From positions 1 to 21,713 of the forward strand of contig CAIXNQ010000062.1 in assembly GCA_903920835.1 (NCBI GenBank): a DNA stretch of 21,713 nucleotides, in the 5' to 3' direction. Source of the stretch: an uncultured Bacteroidota bacterium (GTDB lineage Bacteria > Bacteroidota > Bacteroidia > Flavobacteriales > Flavobacteriaceae). Position numbers and translations under genes: made by a program. Positions 1 to 5,738 of this stretch are shown piece after piece (within the stretch, counting starts at the first letter, position 1; the number at the start of each line of letters is the position of its first letter). Below the pieces are notes generated by a model that saw nothing but the letters and a program-made list of their open reading frames with translations, was not told the DNA's origin and did not search any database.

Positions 1-1739
1 ACTTTTCCTCCAGGTCCAATCAACGCACCAATAAAGGCACCCGGAATGGTTCTCATAATAATTTTCGGAGCGTGTTTCTTAACATCGGCTCTTGGAGTAG
101 CGATTGTTTCCACCAATTTACCTAAAATGTGCATCCGTCCATCACGCGCTTGATTCAAGGCTTGTTCCATAATGTCATAGCGCAATCCATCAATTTTGAT
201 GTCCATTTGACACGCTGTAATACCGTCTTTAGTTCCTGTTACTTTAAAGTCCATGTCTCCTAAGTGATCTTCATCACCTAAGATGTCTGACAATACCGCA
301 AATTTTTGTCCGTCGGTAATCAATCCCATAGCAATTCCGGAAACGGGTTTTACCATTTGAACTCCAGCATCCATCAACGCCATAGTTCCCGCACAAACTG
401 TGGCCATAGAAGAAGAACCATTCGATTCTAACACTTCAGATACAATACGGATGGTGTAAGGACAATCCGCAGGAATCATGTTTTTCAGCGCCCGTTGTGC
501 TAAGTTTCCGTGACCTACTTCTCTTCTTGAAGTTCCTCTTAAAGGTTTCGCTTCTCCTGTTGAAAATGGTGGGAAATTGTAATGTAAGTAGAATTTTTCT
601 TCTCCTTGTTCTGATGGCGAATCAATTTGATTGGCTTCTCTAGAAGTTCCTAGAGTTACGGTAGCCAATGCTTGTGTTTCTCCACGAGTAAATAGTGACG
701 ATCCGTGAACCGATGGCAAATAATCCGTTTCACACCAAATTGGTCTGATTTCGGTTGTTTTTCTACCATCCAAACGAATTCCTAATTCAAGAATTACGTT
801 ACGAACCGCTTCTTTATTGGTTTTGTAGAAATATTTTCCTACTAATCCAGCTAAATCGGCATTTTCAGTATATTCTTCTTCTGTAAATAAAGCTTTACAT
901 TCTTCTTTTACAGCAGCAAATTTTTCGCTTCTTTCACTTTTACCAGACGCTTCTTGAGCAATACCATAACATTTGTCATAAGCATGTGCTTTTACTTTGG
1001 CATAAACGGTTTCGTCTTCTTTTTCTCCTTCGTAAGTTCGGATTTCTTTTTTACCAAAAGCTTCTTGTAAACGCAATTGTGCGTGGATTTGAACTTTAAT
1101 AGCTTCGTGAGCAAATTTAATCGCTTCTACCATTTCGGCTTCAGAGATTTCTTTCATCTCTCCTTCAACCATCGCAACCGAATCTAAAGAAGCACCAATC
1201 ATCATATCAATATCAGATACTTCTAATTGCGCTTTACTTGGATTGATTAGAAATTTTCCGTCCACACGTGCTACACGTACTTCAGAAATTAAGTTGTAAA
1301 AAGGAATGTCAGAAACGGCTAACGCTGCAGATGCTGCTAATCCAGCCAAGGCATCGGGCATCACATTTTCGTCATGCGACATTAATTGAATCATTACCTG
1401 CGTTTCGGCATGATAATCATCTGGGAAAAGCGGACGTAACACACGATCCACCAAACGCATGGTCAATACTTCGCTGTCACTCGGACGCGCTTCTCTTTTG
1501 AAAAAACCACCGGGAAAACGTCCTGCGGCAGCAAATTTTTCACGGTAATCTACCGTCAAAGGTAAAAAGTCAACTGCTGGGTTGGCTGTTCTTGCGGATA
1601 CTGCTGTAGCTAAAAGCATACAGTCTCCACATCTCACAACAACAGAACCATCGGCTTGTTTTGCTAATTTACCTGTTTCGATGGTGATAGATCTTCCATC
1701 ACCTAAATCGATTGTTTCTTGGGTTACTTTTGGAATCAT
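1..1739 (-). CDS. pnp: Polyribonucleotide nucleotidyltransferase (PNPase), C-terminus cut by window edge
   Basis: Phosphorolytic 3'-to-5' exoribonuclease of mRNA turnover, cytoplasmic and normally trimeric. The frame reads uninterrupted from ATG at 1737-1739 to the window edge, about 579 codons of a protein usually near 700-715. Both RNase PH cores are present. The second holds DEDHLGDMDFKV with Asp491 and Asp497, which by family alignment match the catalytic Asp486/Asp492 of the E. coli enzyme. The readable part ends inside the GxxG loop of the KH domain (IGPGGK), so the rest of KH and all of S1 lie outside. It follows rpsO on the same strand, the classic rpsO-pnp order, but a hairpin terminator at 1831-1862 separates them. 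Expression must therefore come from read-through or from a promoter I could not recognise in the ~90 nt leader. Identification is firm. Confidence 0.97.
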   Translation of the reverse strand, partial: MIPKVTQETIDLGDGRSITIETGKLAKQADGSVVVRCGDCMLLATAVSARTANPAVDFLPLTVDYREKFAAAGRFPGGFFKREARPSDSEVLTMRLVDRVLRPLFPDDYHAETQVMIQLMSHDENVMPDALAGLAASAALAVSDIPFYNLISEVRVARVDGKFLINPSKAQLEVSDIDMMIGASLDSVAMVEGEMKEISEAEMVEAIKFAHEAIKVQIHAQLRLQEAFGKKEIRTYEGEKEDETVYAKVKAHAYDKCYGIAQEASGKSERSEKFAAVKEECKALFTEEEYTENADLAGLVGKYFYKTNKEAVRNVILELGIRLDGRKTTEIRPIWCETDYLPSVHGSSLFTRGETQALATVTLGTSREANQIDSPSEQGEEKFYLHYNFPPFSTGEAKPLRGTSRREVGHGNLAQRALKNMIPADCPYTIRIVSEVLESNGSSSMATVCAGTMALMDAGVQMVKPVSGIAMGLITDGQKFAVLSDILGDEDHLGDMDFKVTGTKDGITACQMDIKIDGLRYDIMEQALNQARDGRMHILGKLVETIATPRADVKKHAPKIIMRTIPGAFIGALIGPGGK

Positions 1740-1830
1740 AAAATTTAATTCGTTAAAACTATTAGGTTAGTTGTGTTGTTGTGTAGTTGTTGTAACCCAA
1801 TGAAAAACCGAAAACTTTTCTTAATTATAT

Positions 1831-1862
1831 TAAAAACAAAAAGAGGCGCAAAAGCACCTCTT
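1831..1862 (-). terminator. Intrinsic terminator after rpsO
   Basis: On the minus strand, AAGAGGTGC (1862-1854) pairs with GCGCCTCTT (1849-1841) over a TTTT loop: 9 bp including one G-U pair, followed by TTTTGTTTTT-like sequence down to 1831. It lies 10 nt past the rpsO stop and before pnp, so it should limit or tune read-through into pnp. Confidence 0.8.
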
Positions 1863-1872
1863 AAAATTTGTA

Positions 1873-2142
1873 TTATTTTCTAATACCCAATTCTTTGATA
1901 ATCTCACGATATCTATTAATCTCTTTTTTCTTTAAGTAGTCCAAAAGACTTCTTCTTTTTCCTACTAATTTCACTAGCGAACGTTCTGTGTTGTAATCGT
2001 GACGATTTCTTTTCAAATGTTCTGTTAAGTGATTAATTCTAAAAGTGAACAATGCAATTTGTCCCTCAGCAGATCCTGTGTTTTCTGCTTTTCCTCCGTG
2101 TTTAGCGAAGATTTCTGATTTAACATCATTAGTTAAGTACAT
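1873..2142 (-). CDS. rpsO: 30S ribosomal protein uS15
   Basis: Primary 16S rRNA-binding protein of the 30S platform. At 89 aa it has the normal family length. Recognisable stretches are TGSAEGQIALFTFRINHLTEHLK (about residues 22-44) and LVKLVGKRRSLLDYLKKK (about 57-74), typical of the helical S15 fold. Start ATG at 2140-2142. It is first in the rpsO-pnp order and has its own terminator at 1831-1862. A -7 box sits about 57 nt upstream. In E. coli S15 represses its own mRNA through a leader structure; whether this leader does so cannot be told by eye. Confidence 0.98.
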   Translation of the reverse strand: MYLTNDVKSEIFAKHGGKAENTGSAEGQIALFTFRINHLTEHLKRNRHDYNTERSLVKLVGKRRSLLDYLKKKEINRYREIIKELGIRK

Positions 2143-2199
2143 GCTAATATTGTATTAAATGATTATTATGTATGAAAAGTGTGTTTCACAATTCGGTTG

Positions 2200-2207
2200 C
2201 AAACTTA
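2200..2207 (-). promoter_or_regulatory. Candidate -7 box for rpsO
   Basis: TAAGTTTG on the minus strand matches the Bacteroidota -7 consensus TAnnTTTG and lies 57 nt upstream of the rpsO ATG. No TTG occurs at the expected -33 distance; that stretch is occupied by a heptamer repeat. Hence only moderate confidence. Confidence 0.5.
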
Positions 2208-2213
2208 AAAAAA

Positions 2214-2248
2214 AATTATGAATTATGAATTATGAACTATGAATTATT
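2214..2248. repeat. Heptanucleotide tandem repeat (AATTATG)n
   Basis: Five consecutive 7-nt units: AATTATG at 2214, 2221 and 2228, AACTATG at 2235 and AATTATT at 2242. The array overlaps the region where a -33 element for rpsO would fall, and it abuts the left end of the duplicated GAF-gene tail at 2242. Confidence 0.85.
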
Positions 2249-2307
2249 TTCTCAATCAAAACAATTTCGCCACTTCAATACAAACAAACTCTAAAAAATG
2301 TTCGTCT
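2242..2307 (-). pseudogene. Duplicated 3' tail of the GAF-domain gene (fragment)
   Basis: About 66 bp that repeat 3714-3778, the last ~21 codons of the GAF-domain gene at 3709-4182, with a few substitutions and a 1-2 nt length difference. The shared core runs from CAATTTCGCCACTTCAA to AAATGTTCGTCT. Similarity stops at about 2308, where the sequence passes straight into the 257-bp repeat. There is no start and no upstream coding part, so this is a dead fragment left by a duplication. Confidence 0.8.
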
Positions 2308-2310
2308 TCC

Positions 2311-2570
2311 CCCGCTAGCGCAAGCATCTTGCTTGTGCTCACAAAGTACAAACTCAAAAACTACAACCCCAAAATTTGTAGTTTATTCATTAGGTTAAGA
2401 TAAAAACCCAGCTGCCTCAAAGCACAATAATACATCTTGTTCTCATAAATATTAAAACTGCTATCCGCATCAAAATTTTCATCAGTCTATAATTTTATTT
2501 TCGTCGGTCTATAAATTTTCAAACATTATTTGATAATATTTATTATATCAGGAAGTAACATATAACCTCC
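2311..2570 (-). repeat. Copy 1 of a ~257-bp direct repeat flanking the toxin-antitoxin module
   Basis: Aligns end to end with 3409-3665 in the same orientation, roughly four-fifths identical by eye. Shared landmarks are TATCTTGCTT-like sequence near the left end, AAACTACAACCCC, AGGTTAAGATAAAAACCCAG, GCATCAAAATTTT and AACATATAA near the right end. It contains the hairpin AAACTACAA (2358-2366) / TTGTAGTTT (2376-2384). On the minus strand its right end reads as a short conserved peptide tail before a stop. I do not recognise the element; it could be a dispersed non-autonomous repeat or the decayed 3' end of a gene with its terminator. The 95 bp between it and the toxin terminator hold no gene. 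Confidence 0.8.
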
Positions 2571-2632
2571 TCGCACTGGTGAGATTTATTTTAACCCCGC
2601 TCTCGCGCCCAAATCTTTTTAAATGGTGATAG

Positions 2633-2661
2633 TAAAGCAAAAGCCCCGAAATCGGGGCTTT
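2633..2661 (-). terminator. Terminator of the toxin-antitoxin operon
   Basis: AAGCCCCG (2641-2648) pairs with CGGGGCTT (2653-2660) around an AAAT loop, extending to 9 bp. On the minus strand it is followed by TTTTGCTTTA. It lies 6 nt past the toxin stop. Confidence 0.75.
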
Positions 2662-2666
2662 ATTGT

Positions 2667-2930
2667 TTAATCTTGATAATGTCCATAAAGCGAAAAAACT
2701 ACAATTTGTTCGTTTTCTACTTTGTAAATAATGCGGTGTTCGAGGTTTATTCTTCGAGACCAATAGCCACTATAATTGGCTTTTAGAGCTTCGGGTTGTC
2801 CTATACCATCAAAAGGAGTTTTACAAGAGTTCTCTAAAAGATTGTATATTTTCTTTAATGCTTTAATATCGTTTTTCGCCCACCATCCTAAATCTTGCCA
2901 AGCTTTTGGCATAAAAACTAAATTACGCAT
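2667..2930 (-). CDS. YoeB-family mRNA interferase toxin
   Basis: A ribosome-dependent endoribonuclease of the RelE superfamily, Txe/YoeB branch. The 87-aa length fits. Family hallmarks are the N-terminal FMPKAWQDLGWW, then TPFDGIGQPEALK (38-50), YSGYWSRRINLEHRIIY (53-69) and the C-terminal GHYQD. Residues matching the E. coli YoeB active site (Glu46, Arg65, His83, Tyr84) are Glu47, Arg66, His84 and Tyr85, so it looks catalytically intact. The ORF overlaps the upstream antitoxin by 8 bp, indicating translational coupling. It is the second gene of a two-gene operon with promoter at 3339-3370 and terminator at 2633-2661. The antitoxin is not the usual YefM/Phd type. Confidence 0.93.
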   Translation of the reverse strand: MRNLVFMPKAWQDLGWWAKNDIKALKKIYNLLENSCKTPFDGIGQPEALKANYSGYWSRRINLEHRIIYKVENEQIVVFSLYGHYQD

Positions 2931-3132
2931 TAATCATTGCTTTAAGCTCGGCTAAATTAAGCGGTGTAGGTACTACCTTTTTACTTTCATAATCTTCAAT
3001 ATCTTTTAATATAGCAGTATTGGTAATTTCATTAGGAGCAATAGCTTTTACATTTTTTACAAAAGAAATTGACTTAAAAAACTCTTCGGCAAAAGCAATT
3101 TTATTTTCGGGTATTTCTAAAATATATTTCAT
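2923..3132 (-). CDS. Small antitoxin partner of the YoeB-like toxin (not YefM/Phd)
   Basis: 69 aa, encoded just upstream of the toxin and overlapping it by 8 bp. It opens with a beta-like MKYILEIP, then an amphipathic stretch (NKIAFAEEFFKSISFVKNVKAI, about 10-31), an acidic middle (LKDIEDYESKK) and a C-terminal helix (LNLAELKAMINA) that could wrap the toxin. I see no YefM/Phd N-terminal signature. It resembles short antitoxin-like proteins common beside RelE/YoeB toxins in Bacteroidota (DUF2683-like); that family call is from memory and uncertain. Its role as antitoxin is inferred from position and size. The start ATG at 3130-3132 has no Shine-Dalgarno site, usual for this phylum. Confidence 0.8.
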   Translation of the reverse strand: MKYILEIPENKIAFAEEFFKSISFVKNVKAIAPNEITNTAILKDIEDYESKKVVPTPLNLAELKAMINA

Positions 3133-3338
3133 TTTATCTTATTTATTCGTTTGCAAATTTTGTTCAAAAAAGTTTTGAAACTTCTGTTTAGTTAGCATCG
3201 TATTGATAATATTCACAACGGTGTTTTGGTCTTTTTTTTAATTGAGCAATCAATTTAGCCTTTATAAGATATTATTGAACTCAATGTTGTTTAACAATAT
3301 CAACTACACGCACAGTCAAGAATATTAATTCAACACTA
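3133..3338 (-). other. Long leader of the toxin-antitoxin operon with an inverted repeat
   Basis: About 200 nt separate the predicted transcription start (near 3332) from the antitoxin ATG. The leader contains an imperfect 13-position inverted repeat, 3268-3280 with 3289-3301 (one mismatch and one G-T pair). It also holds a short palindrome AATTGAGCAATCAATT at 3240-3255 beside a run of eight T. The last ~32 codons before the antitoxin are open in one minus-strand frame (ending LQTNK, stop at 3136-3138), possibly a small upstream ORF or a gene remnant. No recognisable gene. Confidence 0.4.
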
Positions 3339-3370
3339 CAAAAGTATCTAAAAAAAGAGAAAATAAGCAA
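3339..3370 (-). promoter_or_regulatory. Promoter of the toxin-antitoxin operon
   Basis: On the minus strand, TTG (3370-3368), a 21-nt spacer, then TACTTTTG (3346-3339): a good match to the Bacteroidota promoter TTG-N19-21-TAnnTTTG. It is the only such match I found between the antitoxin and the second repeat copy. Confidence 0.65.
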
Positions 3371-3408
3371 CAATTATCTTTTAGATAAACTTATAAAAAT
3401 CCAACCTT

Positions 3409-3665
3409 GCTTAGCGTAAGTATCTTGCTTGTTTCCTCAAAGTATAGACCCCAAAAACTACAACCCCAAAAGTTGTAGTTTTTTTTAGGTTAAGATAAAA
3501 ACCCAGCTGCTTCAAAGCACAATAAAATATCTTGTTTTGTATAAATATAAAAACTGCTATACGCATCAAAATTTTATAAGACTGTAATTTTATTTTCGTC
3601 AGTATATAATTTTTCAAACACTATTTGATAAAATTTATTACATCAGGATGTAACATATAATCTCT
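3409..3665 (-). repeat. Copy 2 of the ~257-bp direct repeat
   Basis: Partner of 2311-2570 in the same orientation. It lies between the toxin-antitoxin promoter and the 3' end of the GAF gene, with a 43-nt unique spacer before that stop codon. A 68-codon frame with a TTG start (3617 down to 3411) can be read through it, but copy 1 has stops in the matching frame, so I do not call it a gene. It contains the strong hairpin listed at 3453-3486. Confidence 0.8.
3453..3486. terminator. Bidirectional terminator-like hairpin inside repeat copy 2
   Basis: AACTACAAC (3456-3464) pairs perfectly with GTTGTAGTT (3472-3480) over a 7-nt loop, extending through A-T pairs to 12 bp. A T run to 3486 follows on the plus strand, and TTTTT followed by G on the minus strand. 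It probably ends transcripts from the GAF gene (minus). Copy 1 carries a slightly weaker version at 2358-2384. Confidence 0.6.
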
Positions 3666-3708
3666 ATTTACAAAGGTCCAAAGACAAAAGCTAATGAATT
3701 GATTTGAA

Positions 3709-4182
3709 TTACAAATTACTTTCTAATAAAAACAATTTCGCCACTTCAACACAAACAAACTCTAAAAAATGTTCGTCTCCAATGGTAAAGGGATTGATTT
3801 CATGGCTGTCAATATCTATTTGCCCGATGTTGATTCCATCGACAAAAATGGGAACTACAATTTCTGATTTTACGGTTATGCTACACGCAATATAATTGTC
3901 TTGAGCCGATACATCGGGTACTACAAAGTTTTGATTTGAAACAGCTACTTGACCACAAATCCCTTTCCCGAATGGAATTATGGTGTGGTCGGTTGGGGCA
4001 CCAATATATGGACCTAGATGCAGTGTTTGATTTTCATGGTTTGCAAAATAAAAACCAACCCAATTGTAGTGCGGAATTTCTTTGTTTAACAACGCACACA
4101 ATTGATAAAGTTTGTCTTCACGATTGGCTTGCTCCTTATTTAATATGGATTGGACTTTGGGTTTTAGTGCTTCAAATATCAT
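3709..4182 (-). CDS. GAF-domain protein, probable free methionine-R-sulfoxide reductase
   Basis: 157 aa from the ATG at 4180-4182. A start 11 codons further upstream is possible, but it would lie in front of the -7 box at 4196-4203, so I reject it. The protein is one GAF domain of the fRMsr type: WVGFYFA (41-47), LHLGPYIG (55-61), IPFGKGICGQ (69-78) and IACSITVKSEIVVPIF (98-113). Family enzymes reduce free Met-R-sulfoxide with cysteines spaced as E. coli C84/C94/C118. Here Cys76 and Cys100 match the last two, but the first position is His66. The essential cysteine is retained, so activity is plausible with a reduced relay. Its 3' end is duplicated at 2242-2307. Confidence 0.85.
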   Translation of the reverse strand: MIFEALKPKVQSILNKEQANREDKLYQLCALLNKEIPHYNWVGFYFANHENQTLHLGPYIGAPTDHTIIPFGKGICGQVAVSNQNFVVPDVSAQDNYIACSITVKSEIVVPIFVDGINIGQIDIDSHEINPFTIGDEHFLEFVCVEVAKLFLLESNL

Positions 4183-4195
4183 CTTGTTTTTTTTA

Positions 4196-4203
4196 CAAAA
4201 GTA
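4196..4203 (-). promoter_or_regulatory. -7 box for the GAF gene
   Basis: TACTTTTG on the minus strand, 13 nt before the ATG at 4182. No TTG at the expected -33 distance. It lies back to back with the plus-strand xrtF promoter. Confidence 0.5.
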
Positions 4204-4208
4204 TTTAA

Positions 4209-4237
4209 TTGACAATATCTATTTTTGTATAAATTTG
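4209..4237 (+). promoter_or_regulatory. Promoter of the xrtF pair
   Basis: TTG (4209-4211), an 18-nt spacer, then TAAATTTG (4230-4237). It ends 13 nt before the proposed xrtF start codon, giving a leader of only about 8 nt. Confidence 0.65.
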
Positions 4238-4250
4238 TTAAAAATTAATT

Positions 4251-4808
4251 TTGAAAGAATACCTGCTGCAATACAAACCGTTTTTGCTTTTTTTAGGAAA
4301 ATTCCTTTTGGCTTATTTGGTACTTACTTTTTGCTATGAAAGTTACCTCAATCAATATAATCCATCACTTTTTCAAGTCGATGGATTTACTAAAGAAGTA
4401 GCCAAAGAAACCAAATTAACACTAACTTTTTTAAACCAAAATGCTGCAATTTATTTGCATCCAAAACAAGCCGCAATCAAGTTATTTTATCATTCAAGAT
4501 ATGTTGCACGAATTATTGAAGGCTGTAATGCCGCAAGTTTAATCATTTTGTTCAATGCTTTTGTGATTGCTTTTCCAGGAAAATGGAAAAAAACGTTACT
4601 ATTCTGTCTTTCTGGTAGTGTTTTAATTCACTTACTAAACATTTTTAGAATTTCGGCCTTGGCTATACTTTTATATTATTTTCCAGAAGAGCAACAGTGG
4701 CTTCATGATATTCTTTTTCCTGTGTTTATCTATGGAATTATATTTGGGCTCTGGGTAATTTGGGTTAATCATTTCTCTATTTATGCTGAAAAATCTATTT
4801 CAAAATAA
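4251..4808 (+). CDS. xrtF: Exosortase family protein XrtF
   Basis: A membrane-embedded cysteine protease/transpeptidase of the exosortase family. Exosortases cut short C-terminal sorting tails from exported proteins. The 185-aa protein is mostly hydrophobic with several membrane segments (about 10-28, 93-110, 116-142, 152-173). The conserved Cys-Arg-His set is visible: Cys92 in EGCNAAS, Arg133 in IFRISALA and His152 in WLHDILFP. The only start consistent with the frame is TTG at 4251, because an in-frame stop lies at 4239-4241 and no ATG occurs near the N-terminus; starting there restores the usual opening of the family (…YKPFLLFLGKF). It overlaps its partner gene by 26 bp. No candidate substrate with a sorting tail is visible in this window. 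Confidence 0.9.
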   Translation: MKEYLLQYKPFLLFLGKFLLAYLVLTFCYESYLNQYNPSLFQVDGFTKEVAKETKLTLTFLNQNAAIYLHPKQAAIKLFYHSRYVARIIEGCNAASLIILFNAFVIAFPGKWKKTLLFCLSGSVLIHLLNIFRISALAILLYYFPEEQQWLHDILFPVFIYGIIFGLWVIWVNHFSIYAEKSISK

Positions 4809-5226
4809 GTTAAAATTATCTGGCATCTTGCTATTGATTTGTTGTTTTATGCTCATTAGACTGTATGAAAACGAATTGTTCTACGACCCTTTATTGGTCT
4901 ATTTCAAATCAAATTATATGAGTTTGCCTTTACCAAAATTAAACACTGAACAATTTATTTTTGGTATAGTTTTTAGATATTTTCTAAATTCTATTTTGTC
5001 AATTGCAATAATTCAGTTGGTTTTTAACGATTTAAAAATGTTGAAATTTGCGACTTTGCTCTATTTGATTTTGTTTATATTACTGATGGTTTTACTATTC
5101 TTCTTTTTAAATAGTGAAATTCCAAACAAAATGGCGTTGTTTTATGTGCGACGATTTTTAATTCAGCCATTATTTTTGTTGTTGTTTCTGCCGGCTTTTT
5201 ATATCCAAAACAAATCTTTAAAATAA
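4783..5226 (+). CDS. Exosortase F system-associated membrane protein
   Basis: 147 aa with about four hydrophobic segments (roughly 12-29, 55-80, 87-110, 123-142), the length and topology of the small membrane protein that habitually follows xrtF in Flavobacteriaceae. It starts at ATG 4783, 26 bp inside the end of xrtF in another frame, so the two are almost certainly cotranscribed and coupled. Conserved-looking pieces include RLYENELFYDPLL (26-38) and FYVRRFLIQPLFLLLFLPAFYI near the C-terminus. Its biochemical role is unknown; it is presumed to assist XrtF. The call rests mainly on position and general character. Confidence 0.8.
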   Translation: MLKNLFQNKLKLSGILLLICCFMLIRLYENELFYDPLLVYFKSNYMSLPLPKLNTEQFIFGIVFRYFLNSILSIAIIQLVFNDLKMLKFATLLYLILFILLMVLLFFFLNSEIPNKMALFYVRRFLIQPLFLLLFLPAFYIQNKSLK

Positions 5227-5257
5227 TTAAAACCTACTGATTATATGCTATTTGTTT

Positions 5258-5265
5258 TATCTTTG
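5258..5265 (+). promoter_or_regulatory. -7 box ending 4 nt before ATG (HYC_CC_PP gene)
   Basis: TATCTTTG followed by CGCC and the ATG at 5270. With the usual distance from -7 box to start site, transcription should begin at or next to the ATG, giving a leaderless mRNA. CTG rather than TTG stands at the -33 position (N18). Confidence 0.6.
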
Positions 5266-5269
5266 CGCC

Positions 5270-5671
5270 ATGAAGTTTAAAAATCTTTACTGTTTTTTGC
5301 TTGCTTTCTCACTACTTTTATCTTCAAGTGGTGTGGCAATCAATATTCATTATTGTGGCGAAGAAGTTGCTTCAATTTCTTTAAACAATGACAGTAAAAT
5401 AGCAGACTCAGAAAAAAACTGTTGTGGCGAAATCGAAAAAAAATCGCATTGTTGTTCTGATAAAATTGTAAAATTAAATCAAAAAAACACGCTGTATTCT
5501 TCAAAAGCACCAGTTGATTTCGATAAGCAGCTTTGCTACATTCCAAATTATACAATTCAATATTCTAAGCCAGAGCAACAATTAGTTTCTGATTTAAAAA
5601 CTACTTCGCATTGCTTGACAAATGCGCCACCATTATATTTAAAGTTCAATCAACTCCTTTTTTACGCCTGA
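5270..5671 (+). CDS. HYC_CC_PP family secreted protein
   Basis: 133 aa starting at ATG 5270. A TTG start 18 nt upstream is possible on paper but would lie within the -7 box region and disturb the signal peptide. Residues 1-23 form a clear signal peptide (MKFKNLYCFLLAFSLLL…). The family's name motifs are all present: His27-Tyr28-Cys29, the vicinal pairs in KNCCGE and SHCCSD, and the C-terminal APPLYL. Function is not established. The cysteine pairs and the neighbouring TonB-dependent receptor and HMA-domain genes suggest binding of a soft metal such as copper (inference). It is first of three same-strand genes. Confidence 0.85.
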   Translation: MKFKNLYCFLLAFSLLLSSSGVAINIHYCGEEVASISLNNDSKIADSEKNCCGEIEKKSHCCSDKIVKLNQKNTLYSSKAPVDFDKQLCYIPNYTIQYSKPEQQLVSDLKTTSHCLTNAPPLYLKFNQLLFYA

Positions 5672-5730
5672 TTTTAAAGTGATAAATGCCTCGTTGCTTA
5701 TGCAATGATTTCAATTATTTACTTTAAAAT
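5671..5730 (+). repeat. Inverted repeat between the HYC_CC_PP gene and the TonB receptor gene
   Basis: ATTTTAAAGT (5671-5680) is the exact reverse complement of ACTTTAAAAT (5721-5730). A smaller hairpin, CGTTGC-TTAT-GCAATG (about 5692-5707), sits in the middle. The outer arm begins at the final base of the upstream stop codon, and the right arm ends 8 nt before the receptor ATG. It could be a transcript structure or an operator; no T run follows, so it is not an ordinary terminator. Confidence 0.5.
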
Positions 5731-5738
5731 TCTAACTT

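Noticed and set aside
1268..1770. Two plus-strand frames opposite pnp
   Set aside because: Antisense shadows of the intact pnp reading frame; no independent promoter or family.
2548..2763. 71-codon minus-strand frame overlapping the toxin gene 3' end
   Set aside because: It overlaps the YoeB-like gene and its terminator hairpin in another frame, and no family is recognisable.
3411..3617. 68-codon minus-strand frame within repeat copy 2
   Set aside because: TTG start, and repeat copy 1 has stops in the matching frame, so the frame is not conserved between copies.
4183..4215. Upstream start giving 11 extra residues for the GAF protein
   Set aside because: It would begin upstream of the TACTTTTG -7 box at 4196-4203, and the extension is not GAF-like.
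5672..5738. Cobalamin-type or other classic riboswitch upstream of the TonB receptor gene
   Set aside because: The gap is only 67 nt and shows none of the conserved boxes of known riboswitches, only a simple inverted repeat.
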